The notes under the pieces were generated by a model. The model was not told the origin of the DNA. It saw only the letters and a list, made by a program, of their open reading frames with translations, and searched no databases. From the NCBI GenBank assembly GCA_905221605.1, contig CAJNDS010002107.1, positions 315,922 through 379,921 of the forward strand: DNA of 64,000 bases, given 5' to 3'. Shown piece after piece: positions 10,511 through 22,079 of the stretch; position 1 is the stretch's first letter, and each line of letters begins with the position of its first letter. This DNA is from Symbiodinium natans. Lineage: Eukaryota; Sar; Dinophyceae; Suessiales; Symbiodiniaceae. Both the position numbers and the translations under genes were made by a program.

Positions 10511-11273
10511 AAAGGGTTTAGGATTTCGGGTTTAGGGTTTAGGGTTTACTTTGAAGGGTGTTTAGGGTGTGCAGGGGTTCATAGAGTTTAGGGGGTTAGG
10601 GGCTTATGAGTGTGGTTGCGGGGCCAGTTGTAGGGTCGATAGGGCTTGGAGTATAGGTTTATAGGAATCATAGGGTGTATAAGAATCATGGACTTTTGAG
10701 TCTTGCTTTTTCGGGTTTCGAGTTGGCACAGCCCCTTGCAAGACCCTGGTCATCCTCCCATTTTCGAGGCCGGGCGACGTTGGCTGCGCTGCTGCACTGC
10801 AACGAGCTGCGGCGAGATCGCCGTCTCCTCATATATGCAGGCGCCAGGAGGTGATGATATATCTCCTTAATCCACAGAGCACCTTCGGAACCCCAAAAGG
10901 GTTTAGGGTGTATGTAGGGTTTGCAGGCTATGACTATGAAATCCCTTGGGAAGTTCTTGGGTAACCTACAAAGACTGGGGTGGAGGTTTTGTACGGTATT
11001 CCTTAAAGAAGGTACTCTGGGAAGCCAAGGCAACGGCAATGCAGCGCCAGAAGCGATGGATGTTTCTTGGTAATTCGGGCCCTAAACCCTATAAACCCTA
11101 GACCCTAAACCGTAAACCCTAAACCCTAGCCCTAAACCCTAAACCCGAACCCAGAGCTTGAAAGGGGAGGGCTCAGGCCTGGAGGGCATGATGGAGTCTC
11201 ACCCCAGCTCGATTGCGGTTTAGGGCTTAGAGCTTTAAAGCTTAGGGTCTTGGAACGAAAGGCTACCATTGGC

Positions 11274-11360
11274 CTAAGAACCCCAAAAGAATGTTTAAAA
11301 AAAAATCCCTATACTACCCTTACAAGGAAGAATATTTTTCATGTTTTGGGGTGGTTCTTA
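11274..11360. mobile_element. Small hairpin (MITE-like) element
   Basis: About 85 bp with inverted ends TAAGAACCCCAAAA and TTTTGGGGTGGTTCTTA around an AT-rich centre. Confidence 0.6.
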
Positions 11361-11669
11361 AGCAATTACTAGAAGGCTATCGGGCTGACGTTTCCCGCGC
11401 CTTCGGTGGCGGGTTGTTCATTCGACTGGAAGTCAACTAAATCCCCACGTCGCCTCGCCGGGCCGTCTACTCGCCAAGAAGCCGAGGCCCACCCCCAAAA
11501 ACTCCCTCAGAGTATCCCCTGCGGTGCCCCCGGCCCCCTCAGACAATTTTCTTGAGTACCGCCCAAAAAAAGCCCCAGAGGTCTCGACTTCTATGATAAG
11601 GAAACCCTCTGGTTTACTACCTGCCCCTGCTGTGGCAACCCAGCCTACCCTCGGCCGTAAGCCAATGGC

Positions 11670-11702
11670 CTGCAGCTCGTTCAGCTGCGCCGCCAGCTTC
11701 TT
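11670..11702 (-). CDS. Candidate micro-exon (11 codons)
   Basis: GGGTCAG acceptor, KKLAAQLNELQ, then CAG before GCCATT (GC donor), phase 0 at both ends. Helical. No telomere-like repeats adjacent. Confidence 0.5.
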
Positions 11703-12425
11703 CTGACCCTCTAAGAGAATGCGCCCTGCCTGGGCCCAAGAACGACCCAGTCATAGGGTTCACATTTTGCAGTGGTCATAGGGCTCAAATTTTTGGGGAG
11801 GTTGGGCGGGGGGAGGTGGGGGGAGGACAAAGAAAAAGAATCCTTCAGATTCAGGCCAAAAGGTCCCTTGTGTAGTTGCACCTTAACCTTTGGCAAACCT
11901 ACTCTTTTGTAGGGGCCTAAGAAGTACTTCTAGATTCACAGCCACACAACATCGACATTTGTTCAGAAGCATGCTCTGCAAGGATAAGGGGAGGGGGCAG
12001 GGGGTTGGTCGACAGGGGACATGAATCGCCTACACCCTAAACCCTGAACCCTAAAGCCTAGTGTCCAGAAGTTTGCAGACCTGAGACTTACCAGTAGGAA
12101 CCCAAATCCGGAAAGAAACACGTCCGTACCCCAGAATCAGAACTCTTGAAAGTACCCTGAACCCTTAGCCGCCTTAGCCCGAAACACCGGAATCCGCAGC
12201 TTTTGCCCTCGAACTCCGGCACTGAGTTCAGGCCAAGCTGGCCCCTCATCCTCACAAAGTCTGTCCTCTTAAACTCAGTAGGAGCTCTAGATATATCCCA
12301 AGGTGCTCCCTTCCACGAGTGCCTAAGCCCTCACCCCTAAACCCTAAACCCTAAGCCCCAGACCCTAAACCCTAAACCCTAAACCCTAAACCCCAAACCC
12401 CAAACCCTAAACCCTGAACCCCTAC

Positions 12426-12477
12426 AGGGCCTTGGATTTCAGCAACTCCTCCTGCATCTCCAAGAGCTCTCCCTGAC
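12426..12477 (-). CDS. Candidate exon, coiled-coil
   Basis: CTCCAG acceptor, two leading bases, QGELLEMQEELLKSKA plus two bases, GTAGGG donor. Clear heptad pattern. CCCTAAA left, TTTAGGG right. Confidence 0.62.
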
Positions 12478-12684
12478 CTGGAGCTGACTCAGGGGTTTAG
12501 GGTTTAGGGTTTAGGGTTTCGGGTTTACGGTTTAGGGTCTAGGGTTCAGGGTTTAGGGTTTAGGGTTTGGGGTTTAGGGCTCAGGGTTTGGGGTTTCGGG
12601 TTTCGGGTTCAAGATTTAGGGTTGAGGCTTCCTAAACCCTAAGCACTCGTAGAAGTTGCAGAAGTCGACGGCTTGGGTTCCCAC

Positions 12685-12737
12685 AGCGTTGGATCTCCTG
12701 CTCCAGAGCGGAGGCCATGGATTTGACCTCACGGGAA
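12685..12737 (-). CDS. Candidate exon, coiled-coil-like
   Basis: TATCAG acceptor, then SREVKSMASALEQEIQR, with GTGGGA as the likely donor. CCCTAAA-type repeat left, TTTAAGG/TTCAGGG right. Confidence 0.55.
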
Positions 12738-12909
12738 CTGATACTCACAGCAGGGTTTAAGGTTCAGGGGTGTAGGTTTTAGGGTTCAGGGTTCAGGGTT
12801 GAGGGTTGAGGGTTGAGGGTTTAGGGTTGAGGGTTTAGGGTTCAGGGTTTAGGGTTTAGGGTTTAGGCTTTAGGGTTTAGGGTTTAGGGTTAGGCGTTCC
12901 AGCTTCGTC

Positions 12910-12995
12910 CTTGTGCCAGGTGGCCCTCTCGTCCGCAGATGCCGTCTGGGCCACACTGCTCCTCAGATGTCGAAGGAAGGGGGCATCGCGTTGAG
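12910..12995 (-). CDS. Candidate exon
   Basis: GGGCCAG acceptor, then QRDAPFLRHLRSSVAQTASA, DERATWHK; a GA donor after CACAAG is suggested. The plus strand is also partly open, but the minus frame is longer and fits the neighbours. Confidence 0.52.
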
Positions 12996-13339
12996 CTGGC
13001 CCTACACCGCGAATGTTTAGGCTTTAGGTTTTAGGGTTTAGGGTTTAGGGTTTAGGGTTTGGGGTTTAGGGTTTAGGGTTTCGGGTTTAGGGTTTCGGGT
13101 TTAGGGTTTCTGAGGAACCACTACCAACCCAAACAGCTTGGAACGGAACCCCGGCACTCCGTTCTCAAAAACCAGGGCCCTGAACCCCAAACCTCAAGGA
13201 CCTGAAAAACATCACGTAACAAATTTTGTTTAAGCATTACACAGAAAAACTTCACTCAAACCAGGGCCAAGAGCCCTAAAACCCTACGGACCTGAAAAAA
13301 AAGGAGGCGGGTGGAGGGCTGAAGCTTTCGGAGGCTCAC

Positions 13340-13395
13340 GCACGCCAGGGCATCTTTCAGTCCCTGGTCCAGGTCCGGGTAATCGGCAAGGCTGC
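13340..13395 (-). CDS. Candidate exon
   Basis: GCCGGAG acceptor, two leading bases, SLADYPDLDQGLKDALAC, then GTGAGC donor in phase 0. A consensus-like donor with a well-formed protein segment. Confidence 0.62.
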
Positions 13396-13589
13396 CTCCG
13401 GCAAAAAAGGGCTTAGGATTTAGGGCTTAGGACTTAGGGCTTAGGATTTAGATGAGGGCTTAGGATTTAGGGCTTAGGGTTCAGGCCTGTTCGATTAGAA
13501 TAGGGCTCGGAGTCTGGGGTTTGGGGTTTAGGGCTTGGGGTTTGGGTATCTTGGGTAGTGTTGACAATGACAACAGAATATAAGATGGT

Positions 13590-13630
13590 ATAGTAATATT
13601 TATTATATATATATATATCTATACACATAT
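13590..13630. repeat. (TA)n microsatellite
   Basis: Short TATATA run; similar ones at 30,990-31,010 and 42,250-42,300. Confidence 0.85.
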
Positions 13631-14012
13631 AGAGGAAGAGAGATGAACTGTAAACCCTAAACCCTTCACCCTAAAATCAGGGAAGGACATTGGCATCCAT
13701 TCATGGCTCCCGGGTGGACCCAGAAACCCTAAACCCTAAACTCCAAACCCAAAACCCTAAACCCTGAACCCCAAAACCCTGAACCCATAGAGCTCTGGGC
13801 CTCCAAACTCCAGGGCCGAAACACCCGCAGTCATCAAGAAGCTAAGACTCTCACCCTACTTGAAGGTTCATGTGTAGATATAAGTAGGTTGACAAGTCCC
13901 CCTAAACCCTAAACCCTAAACCCTAAACCCCAAACCCTAAACCCTAAACCCTGAACCCTAAACCCTAAACCCTACAAGCACCTTTTCAAGACTAAGAACC
14001 CCAGAAAGCCAC

Positions 14013-14059
14013 CTTCCCCGCGCATCGCGGCGCGCAGCTTCTCGAGGCTCTCGTGGAGC
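14013..14059 (-). CDS. Candidate exon, helical
   Basis: GGCCAAG acceptor, one leading base, LHESLEKLRAAMRGE, GT donor after GGGGAAG. CCCTAAA left and TTTGGGG/TTTAGGG right. Confidence 0.57.
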
Positions 14060-14548
14060 CTTGGCCCAAGAGAGGGTTGGGGGGTTTGGGGGGGTTTGGG
14101 GTTTAGGGTTTCGGGTTTCGGGTTTCGGGTTTGGGGTTTGGGGTTTGTGGTTTGGGGTTTGGGGTTTGGGGTTTGGGGTTTGGGGTTTAGGGCTTACAAG
14201 GCTTAACGCAGTTCTGAGTTTTTAAACCCTCCCCTATGTTGCGGGGTTTCGAGCTTAGGGTTCAGGGCATCAGGAGGGTCAAGGGGTTGTTGATATAGTT
14301 GGGTCGGTGAGTGCAGGCGGCCAGAGAGTAGGAGCCATGGCTCTCCTGGAGTGGTTGTGGGTGGTGGTGTCTGCCACAACTTGCGGCTGGAATCGGAAGC
14401 AATAGGAAAACCGAGCCGCGAGAGACAAGGTAAGAAACACTGAGGGTAGGCCAACAGTGCTCAACCCTTAAAGAGAATGGCCGATCGGCTTTGCAAGGGT
14501 AGTGTTTTTTTTCGGTGCGTCTGCCCGAGCTTTCTGAAGCTGGTATCG

Positions 14549-14550
14549 TC

Positions 14551-14591
<41 letters not shown>

Positions 14592-14595
14592 TCTG
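14549..14595. repeat. (CT)n microsatellite
   Basis: Twenty or so CT dinucleotides. Confidence 0.93.
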
Positions 14596-14761
14596 CGAAA
14601 GGCTTTTTATGGCACGCCAGCTGCTCTTCGGACGTTCCCCAAGAGTTCCCCAATGCCCCAGAAGCAACCACAAAGCAAGGGTGTGCGAATGCTTCCAGGA
14701 AGCATCCCTCGACTCAACGACCGCCGAGCCGAAAAGTCAACATCCGCCGATGTCAAGGGTT

Positions 14762-14832
14762 TAGGGTTCCCTAGAAAATCCCTTAAAGGGTATATATAGG
14801 GCCCTAATTTCCTCATTCCCTAGTAGGAACCA
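14762..14832. mobile_element. Small hairpin (MITE-like) element
   Basis: About 70 bp with inverted ends GGTTCCCTAG and CCCTAGTAGGAACC and an internal CCCTTAAAGGG. Confidence 0.55.
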
Positions 14833-14838
14833 GGGGGT

Positions 14839-15060
14839 TTAGGGTTTAGAGGCAACCCCGCCCTCGTCCAGTCCCCAGAAATCTGCTGCCGGGAGGCTGG
14901 GGAAGAGCGTCGTTTCCTTCCTCTTCCTGGGGCCAGCGGTGGCCGAAAGAGCTGCCAGGGCTGGAGTCTTCTCAGACTTCTTGCTGAGTCCGTACCAGCG
15001 CGCGGAGTTCGTGATCCGTGCTATCGAACCCATTGCGGTGGAGTTGGTGCCCTTTACACA
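14839..15060 (-). CDS. Possible exon or small gene, unrecognised
   Basis: Minus-strand frame with MGSIARITNSARWYGLSKKS, EKTPALAALSATAGPRKRKE and a hydrophobic end FPSLPAADFWGLDEGG. The composition is protein-like and repeats are absent inside, but no family or splice edges are clear. Confidence 0.3.
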   Translation of the reverse strand, partial: CVKGTNSTAMGSIARITNSARWYGLSKKSEKTPALAALSATAGPRKRKETTLFPSLPAADFWGLDEGGVASKP

Positions 15061-15576
15061 TGAAGTTTCTCTGGGTTGTATAGATAGAGGGTTTTGTACA
15101 GGGATTGGTGCGCCGTAGCTAGTGAAGCACGTGGGGTTAAGGCTCTCTTCTTCCCCGCCCCGCCCCCCCCCCCACCCGCCCCGCATTTGCAAACATAAGG
15201 CTCGCGTGACGGGTTTGGAAGGATTTGTAGTATTCCTTCCTTGCTTTCTTCCTGGCTTTCTTCTAGCTGATTTCTTTTGATCCTGAACTCGACTGTGGAT
15301 TGCTAATCCGGTGGTTTTGATGCGAAGTTGTTTTTGCTTAACCCCTAAACACCCCTAAACCTAACCCCCCCCCCTCAGCCCCCCTAAACCACTCAAAACC
15401 CCTACCTCAGCCCTAAACCCCAAGCCCTGAAAGCTACCCCCCAAAGTCAGTGGGCGCAGGAGTTCCTACTGCTGCACTCAGCTGTACCCGAAACCTCAAA
15501 AAGCAATCTCTAAACCTCCCAAACCCCCCAAACCCTACGCCCCAAACCCTAAACCCTAAACCCTGAACATGCCCAC

Positions 15577-15648
15577 GAAACCGGTCCTCCACGACGGGGG
15601 GTGGTCCGTTCAACCGAACCCACACCTCTGCTGCGCTCAGCCGGGGAA
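15577..15648 (-). CDS. Candidate exon
   Basis: CCCGCAG acceptor, two leading bases, then PRLSAAEVWVRLNGPPPVVE and DRF. CCCTAAA left, TTTAGGG right. Strongly protein-like; not recognised. Confidence 0.52.
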
Positions 15649-16415
15649 CTGCGGGTGGGTCTAAGTCTCAGGTTTAGGGCTTCGGGTCTATGCTGGGGTT
15701 TAGGGTTTAGGGTTTAGGGTTTAGGGTTTCGGGTTTAGGGTTTAGGGCTTAGGGTATAGGGTTTAGGGATGAGGGTTTAGGGTTTAGGGTTTTAGGGTCT
15801 AGGGTATAGGGTTTGGGGTTTAGTAGGGTTGAGGGCGAGCCCTACACCCTAAGCCCTACACCCCCAAAAGCACGCAAATCCCTCAAGTCACGGACCAAAA
15901 CAAGCACAACACTCAGGCTAAAGTCTCTTGAGAGTGTAGGATTTGCACTGTGCATATCTGTTCCTATGCTAGCATGCTTGAGACGCTCACAACCCCACAC
16001 CTTTGCTTCATGTTTAGTGGTTTTTCAGACCTAGGACTTCTGCAAAACCTCTTTTGCATGGCCAGGCACGTCGTTGTCCGACCATCTGAGGCTACCGTCC
16101 TGCTCTCGCACAAGGTGTACCATGTGGCAATGATTCTCAATGGGCTTCGGGTTTGAGAGGGCAATTTGAGTGGGTTCCCCCGCCCCCCCCCCCCCCCCCC
16201 CCAGCCCACCGCTTGACGCCGGCAGGGTCCTCTTGCAAGGCCCCGCGAAAAATCTCCCCACCGAGCCTTAGAGTTCGTGCACATTTTATGTATGTGTGTA
16301 TGTATATGCGCATATATACCGAGCCTTAGGCCTGAAAGGTGTCTGGGGCTGAGTGGCTTAGGGCTGACTGGGAGCGGTGGGGGCCCGAATCTGATCCCCC
16401 TCTGCCATAGAGTAT

Positions 16416-16466
16416 CTAGCGCCGAAGGCAGCAGTCATCAAGCAAGTTCTCCAATGTAGCGCTGAG
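16416..16466 (-). CDS. Candidate exon, possibly terminal
   Basis: AAGCCAG acceptor then LSATLENLLDDCCLRR and TAG. If the stop is real this ends a transcript; otherwise a donor lies upstream of it. Confidence 0.35.
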   Translation of the reverse strand, partial: LSATLENLLDDCCLRR

Positions 16467-16527
16467 CTGGCTTCTACAATGCACGCAAACCCTGAACCCT
16501 AAACCCGAAACACGAAACTCCAGTTCT

Positions 16528-16599
16528 CCCCTTCTTTGCTGCGATACCAGGGCACATCGTGGAGACAGAGTCCGAGCTCCAAATTTCGAGCTCCGACTC
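16528..16599 (-). CDS. Candidate exon
   Basis: CTTGCAG acceptor, then ESELEIWSSDSVSTMCPGIA in frame and a short continuation. Repeat (CCCTAAA-type) lies on the left. Confidence 0.38.
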
Positions 16600-16675
16600 C
16601 TGCAAGGCACCGAGGGGTCATGATCGGCACATTGATTGGCATGTAAAGCCTGTAAACCCCTACACTTGGGATGTT

Positions 16676-16770
16676 GCCCCCCCCTTATACTAACAGTCCC
16701 TAATGGGGTCTATAATGGGGGGTGCTCTCATCCCTAGTAAGGACTGTTCGAATAAGGGGGAACATCCCAA
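16676..16770. mobile_element. Small inverted-repeat element, CCCCCTTATACTAACAGTCC family
   Basis: Ends CCCCCTTATACTAACAGTCC and GGACTGTTCGAATAAGGGGG pair with each other. Related partial copies lie at 39,288-39,362 and 40,957-41,000. Confidence 0.6.
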
Positions 16771-16964
16771 CCCTGAACCCCTAAAACCCTTAAACCCTAA
16801 CCTTGAAACACGTGGAGAGAGCCTTGCTCTACTGCAACCAGGTCCTCTCCCCAGTGCCAATTTATCACCGCGTCGTGAATCGAACAGCGCGCCTTCCGTC
16901 ACATGGCACACCCGATTCTAAGCCTTAAAACTCGCAAAAAGCCTCAAGAACCCGGCACCGGATA

Positions 16965-17028
16965 CACACGCGCGCACACAGACACAGACACAGACACAGA
17001 CACGGACACGGACACGGACACAGACACA

Positions 17029-17075
<47 letters not shown>
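16965..17075. repeat. (GACACA)n and (CA)n microsatellite
   Basis: GACACA/GACACG units followed by about 22 CA dinucleotides. A similar (GA)n tract lies at 42,995-43,036. Confidence 0.93.
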
Positions 17076-17077
<2 letters not shown>

Positions 17078-17584
17078 ATAATGCAACAAAAAGCATGCCG
17101 ACCTACAAGATTTGAAATACGCCACCAGTGATCGTTCACATGTACAGCTCATAGTTGCCGCAGATCTTCCCGCACAGCGTATCTAGACAGCCATTCTACA
17201 TGCGGCATGTGCACGCATGCATCCATAATTCTGTGATCACCCAAGTGGTTGCTGAGGTGGAACTGTGTGTTTGCGTGCATGCTTCTCGACACGTGTCTGT
17301 TCAAGTGCCCACTTTGCCGAACGTCCACTTGATTGTTCTATTTTTGTTGTGTTCCGGTAGGGAGAAAAGAAAGATTGAGCTGAAGCAGAGAATCAGACGG
17401 AGAAAGTACAACGAGATACAAGCTCTTGCTCACACAGGGAGGCAGGGGGCACACTTGACGGAAGTGTGATCAAAGGTTCTTTTGCTCAACGATAGAACGA
17501 CCTATGTCCGTTGGCACACTCTTCCACAGTTGCTGATCCAATGCCACCATCATTGCCAGCAGCAAAAAGATGTTGCCATGTACT

Positions 17585-18182
17585 TCGATGTTTAGGGTTT
17601 AGGGTTTAGGGTTGAGGGTTCAGGGTTCAGGGTTCAGGGTTTAGGGTTTAGGGTTTGGGGTTTGGGGTTTAGGGTTTAGGGTTTAGGGTTTGGGGTTTAG
17701 GGTTTAGGGTTTGCACTCTTGTCCGTGCACACAAAGATCGGTGGTGAACTAATGGGGTCAGTAGGCAGCCAATTTCAGTCATGCAGGTGGGTGTGCAGGC
17801 ACCTACTTCTCCTTCCCTCAATTCCCGAATTCCCTACTTGGAAGTTCATGGGTGCGCGAACCTCCCAGTACGACCAGCCAGTTAGTTCAACTTCTTGGGA
17901 ACCCTAAACCCTAAACCCTAAACCCTAAACCCTAAACCCTAAACCCTAAACCCTAAACCCTAAACCGTGGCAGATGATGTCGCTGAGGGCTTTAGGAAAA
18001 GTTTAGAATCTCGATATCTGGAGCTCATCCCGAGCAGACTTCGTAATCCCCTAAACATTGTACCCTAATCCAGGAACACTCTCTCCCCCCCCCAGCCCTA
18101 AACCCTAAACCCTAAACCCTAAACCCTAAACCCTAAACCCTAAACCCTAAACCCTAAACCCTAAACCCTAAACCCTAAACCC
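17585..18182. repeat. TTTAGGG then CCCTAAA arrays
   Basis: TTTAGGG-type units at 17,587-17,712, CCCTAAA at 17,900-17,966 and 18,095-18,182. The 190-bp unique piece between the first two shows no convincing exon. Confidence 0.88.
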
Positions 18183-18183
18183 C

Positions 18184-18260
18184 CCGCATCTTCGGCCTGC
18201 CCGTCTTCGCGACCCACCCAGACGTCATCGAATCCCTGCGTGCGGCACACCAGCCTGCAT
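18184..18260 (-). CDS. Candidate exon, strand to be confirmed
   Basis: Island between a CCCTAAA array and the TTAAGGG array. Minus: ATGCAG acceptor, LVCRTQGFDDVWVGREDGQA, GT donor at the repeat. Plus is also open and protein-like (RIFGLPVFATHPDVIESLRA) but has no acceptor. Minus is preferred on splice edges. Confidence 0.42.
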
Positions 18261-18263
18261 GGG

Positions 18264-18853
18264 TTCTTAAGGGTTGAAGGGTTTCAGGGTCTAAGGGTCT
18301 AAAGGGTTTAAGGGCTTAAGGGTTTAACAGCTTAAGGGTCTAAGGGTCTAAGGGTCTAAGGGTTTCAGGGTCTAAGGGTCTAAGGGCTTCAGGGCTTAAG
18401 GGTTCTATAAGGGTTCTATAAGGGTTCCACAGGAGCTTCATGCTTTCCAGAACCGCGCTTAAGGGTTCTATAAGGGTTCTTAAGGGTTCTTAAGGGTTGA
18501 AAGGTTCTTAAGGGTTCTTAAGGGTTGAAGGGTCTAAGGGTTTAAGGGCTTAAGGGCTCATAAGGGTTGAAGGGTTTAAGGGTTGAAGGGCTTAAGGGCT
18601 TAAGGGCTTAAGGGTTTAACAGCTTAAGGGTCTAAGGGTCTAAGAGTCTAAGGGTTTAAGGGTTTAAGGGTTTAAGGGTCTAAGGGTCTAAGGGTTCTTA
18701 GGGTTCTTAAGGGTTTAAGGGTTTAAGGTTTTTTAGGGTTTAAGGGTCGAAGGGTCTAAGGGTTTAAGGGTTTAAGGGTGTTTAGGGCTTGAGGGTTTAA
18801 GGGTCTAAGGGTCTAAGGGTCTAAGTGTTTAAGGGTCTAGGGGTTAGAGGGTT
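18264..18853. repeat. TTAAGGG/TCTAAGGG/TTCTTAAGGG array
   Basis: Nearly 600 bp of variant telomere-like units with an extra A or T, interrupted once at about 18,430-18,460 by unique sequence. Confidence 0.9.
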
Positions 18854-19610
18854 TACTCTCCAGAGCAATCGCCAGCTATTGCAAACCCTGGTGGGGTCTT
18901 TTGGGTGGGTGTTCGTTCCACTCAGAACGAGCATTCTCTGACCCATCCAGGTACCTCCACCCCTGAATCGGCACCTGGAAAAAAGTTCCGTGACTCGTTT
19001 TCGGGGCAGGATGACTTGCTGATGCGGCTTCCAGGGAATTGGATGCTAGTATCTCCCTATGCCTGCCACCCGGCCGCATTCAGGAAGGCAAACCATACCA
19101 CGCCCAGACCGCGAACCCTACAATCAACCCACGCCAAGTTCTGGAAAAGGTCACTCATTCCTGCCTTGCTCCTAGTTGCTGAGTACCCTGAGCCAAAGAA
19201 GGCTAACCTTTCAATTAGGCTAGAATATGTCCCAAGAGGTTCTCCCTGGCTGGTGGCAAGATGACAGCCACTGTTCGGGCAGAGGACGCGCAGGCCATGC
19301 GTGAAACCTGCATATGAACAAACAATTTCTCCCGTCATCAAGAACCCCGGAGTGCCACAAGTTGTTGTTGCCTCAATGAGCGATGCGACCACGGATCTTG
19401 AGCTGTACAAACACATGCACGGATTTGCGCATGTGGGACTTTGCGAGGAATTGGGGAAAGGCGCGACTTCAATGTCTTGCTTGAGTCGCAATCCAGTCGT
19501 GCTTAGCACGACTGCAAAACTAGAGTTTTCTGGCACAAGACAGACTTCTGTTGGACTCTGTGTGGTGCCTAAGATCCCAGTCGGGTCTACCTTGCAACCA
19601 ACTCCACAAC

Positions 19611-20804
19611 TCAAAAGAAGTAGCGGCAAGCAAGGAAGCCAAGGATCACGGACCCGATGTTCAAGTGCCCCGCTGCTGAAGCTGTTGCGCCTCCTGCAGT
19701 TGTAGACACAGTGCACTCAGGGAAGGTAACGATCCAGGATGACGTGCCGTTCTCGACTGGCGTGCATGGGCCCTGCTCATAGACCTGCGTCGTTGCTTCA
19801 CCGCTGCAGTCGTTGGTGGTGTACACGTGGTAAGCGATCGATCCTTCACTGCACGTGAACTGCTGGGAGGTGGTCGAGCCGGTTGCTGTGCACGGCCCCA
19901 AATCGACGGAGTACGTGGCATCCAGCACGGAGCAAGCGCCGTCCGTGTGGACGCTGATGTTGCCCGAAATGCCTGCAAACGGGGTCGTTGTGGTGGTAGT
20001 GCAAAGTTCGGCAACTTCATCGTCGGAGCCGAGAATGATGGTTCTCCCATACCGACCCCCGCCCATTGCAGAGCACGAGCCCAGATCGTAAGAGCTGGGG
20101 GAGCACATCTGACTGCCGGTACAGTCGCTGTTGCTGTACCAGCAATTCATTTGCTTATCTCCGTAGCACGACGACAAGCGGGTGACGAATCCCGGGACGT
20201 CACTCGAGGCAGTGCAGAGGTAAGCACTCAAGGAAGTCGTCACTGGCGCACCGGAACAGGTGTCATCGCCCACATCATAGATGGTCGTAAGTTGCCCCGG
20301 GGCTGACACCAGCTTCACCTTCTCGTACACGCCTGCAGCGGATTCCACGCACTCCTCCAGCTTCGTGGTGGTGTTCACGTTGGGCGTATCGGAGCACTCG
20401 GCAGTGACGTTGTAGTGGCTGTAGGTCATCAGGTCCGTTCCCTCGACAACGAAGGCTTTCCCTGCAGCGCCATTTGCACCTCCACACCCCAGGCCCTGGG
20501 CCACTGTTCCGATGCGCCCCAGTTGGGTGACATCGGTCCTCGGGCGAGGCACTCTAAGGGAGTTGAAGCCCCTATGCTACAAGACGAAGAATCATGATAG
20601 TCGCTGTATCTCACTAGTAGTAGAAGAATATCAGAATACAATGGTACAATATAAGCTCAAACGAGTCTGCCTGATTTTGACCAGAGAGTCAAGTTGGTAG
20701 AGCAGTCGCTGCTGGAAAACTGCTCTTTGACAGCCCATTGGATGGACGAAGCAGAAGCACCCGCCTTCAGCATGGCCGAAGCAAGCACCAATCCTCTTGC
20801 CAGC
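19611..20804 (-). CDS. Cysteine-rich secreted or surface protein, probably two exons
   Basis: A first exon from ATG at 20,804 encodes a signal-peptide-like start (MLARGLVLASAMLKAGASAS) followed by a Cys-containing segment. A stop follows at about 20,666, and an intron of about 100-160 bp leads into a second exon of about 300 codons ending at 19,611. Candidate junctions are a GT donor at 20,681 with a CATAG acceptor at 20,574, or a donor near 20,670 with GCCCAG near 20,500. The mature part has roughly six modules of the type D/A-C-S/T-x(8-14)-L-G-x-C, many Thr/Ser, a TTTTTT stretch and potential N-glycosylation sites, then a hydrophobic tail (NIGSVILGFLACRYFF) that could be a membrane or GPI-anchor signal. 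No known domain recognised. It sits between exon candidates at 18.2 and 21.7 kb on the same strand. Confidence 0.72.
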
Positions 20805-21737
20805 ATTTTGTCTGGCAGGACAGGTCTCAAAGGGCCCCACGGGAAGCACGGTCTCGCGCCAAGAATGTCTGAACCCATGCACACTTCACAAGAGCAGCGA
20901 GTGAAAACCCCGTACTGAAATCCTAGCCTCTCCTAGACCCTGATAAATCCGCACTGAAACCCTAAAGACATCTGCCATTCAATCCTGTTGAAACCCAAAC
21001 TCAACCTGAACGAAACCGAAGCCACAACAAAGCCTCATGAAACCCCTAAGAAACCCTAAGGGAACCCTACAGTAAGTACTACTCTTTTGCAGGAAACCAC
21101 TGCAGCTTACCTACTCAGCTACTAGGTGCTCTTGAAGAATGAACCGGAAGTTGCTGGAGAGAGAGCCACAAGTGCAAGCTTTCGGAGGCGGTGGAACCCC
21201 GGAGGAAGGCTGGATAACCCTTGAGCACCAAGCCTAGGATTGCATTAAAACCAGAATAACAAATCTTGCCAATATTTAGAGTTTAGGGTTAAGGGTTTAG
21301 GGTTCAAGGTTTAGGGTTTGACTTGCACTTCGTATAAGCGAGAATAGAAACGGACTCGTAAGGAGGCTACAGCGTGCCTGTTCAGCTGCGAGACGGACGC
21401 TTCAAGCACACCTTGACACTTCCGATTTAAAGGCGGCGAGCTTAGGTCAACCCACCCCATGTTGGTTAAGGCTTGTGGTTGGGGTTCATGGAACAAGGCT
21501 GCGCGGAATCAGAAATATGTAGAGTTGAAGGCACATCTTGAACCACGTCGGGACCTGCGTAATCAGAATGGGAAGTTGTCAGTGACTTTGGGTTCCTGTA
21601 AAGTAGACCGAAACCCTAAACCCTACAAGACCCCGGCCCCGGAACCCGAAGACCAGGCAGACGGCGTCAATGACCCTGAACCCTGAACCCTAAACCCTAA
21701 ACCCTAAGCCCTAAACCCTAAACCCTAAACCCAAGGC

Positions 21738-21784
21738 GCTGCGAATCTTTGGCATGGCCTCGTCCGCCTGGGTCCAGTTGCGTA
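21738..21784 (-). CDS. Candidate exon
   Basis: Fifty-base island squeezed between CCCTAAA and TTTAGGG arrays, open as LRNWTQADEAMPKIRSAL on the minus strand. Edges uncertain. Confidence 0.5.
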
Positions 21785-22060
21785 GGGTTTAGGGTTTAGG
21801 GTTCAGGGTTCAGGGTTTAGGGTTTAGGGTTTAGGGTTCAGGGTTTAGGGCTTTGGGTTTAGGGTTTAGGGTTTAGGGTCTAGGGTCTAGGGTCTAGGGT
21901 TTAGGGTTTAGGATTTAGGGTTGTGGGTTGTGGGTTGTGAGTTGTGGGTTGTGGGTTGTGGGTTGTGGGTTGTGGGTTGCGGGTTGCGGGCTGCGGGTTG
22001 TTTAGGGTGCGGTTTAGGGTTTGGGGTTCAGGGCTTGGGGTTTAGGGTCCGCCGACCCTG
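21785..22060. repeat. TTTAGGG and GTTGTGG variant array
   Basis: Telomere-like units drifting into a run of about ten GGGTTGT units, then back to TTTAGGG. Located right of the exon candidate at 21,738-21,784. Confidence 0.88.
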
Positions 22061-22079
22061 GCGACGTGTTGGATGGTGA

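Larger units (their letters stand above)
12330..13112. repeat. Alternating CCCTAAA and TTTAGGG arrays around four exon candidates
   Basis: CCCTAAA at 12,335-12,420; TTTAGGG-type at 12,493-12,625, 12,755-12,892 and 13,016-13,112; the unique islands between them are exon candidates. Confidence 0.85.

Noticed and set aside
16903-17152. Thr/Asp/His and Cys/Val repeat frames
   Set aside because: Translation of the GACACA/CA microsatellite.
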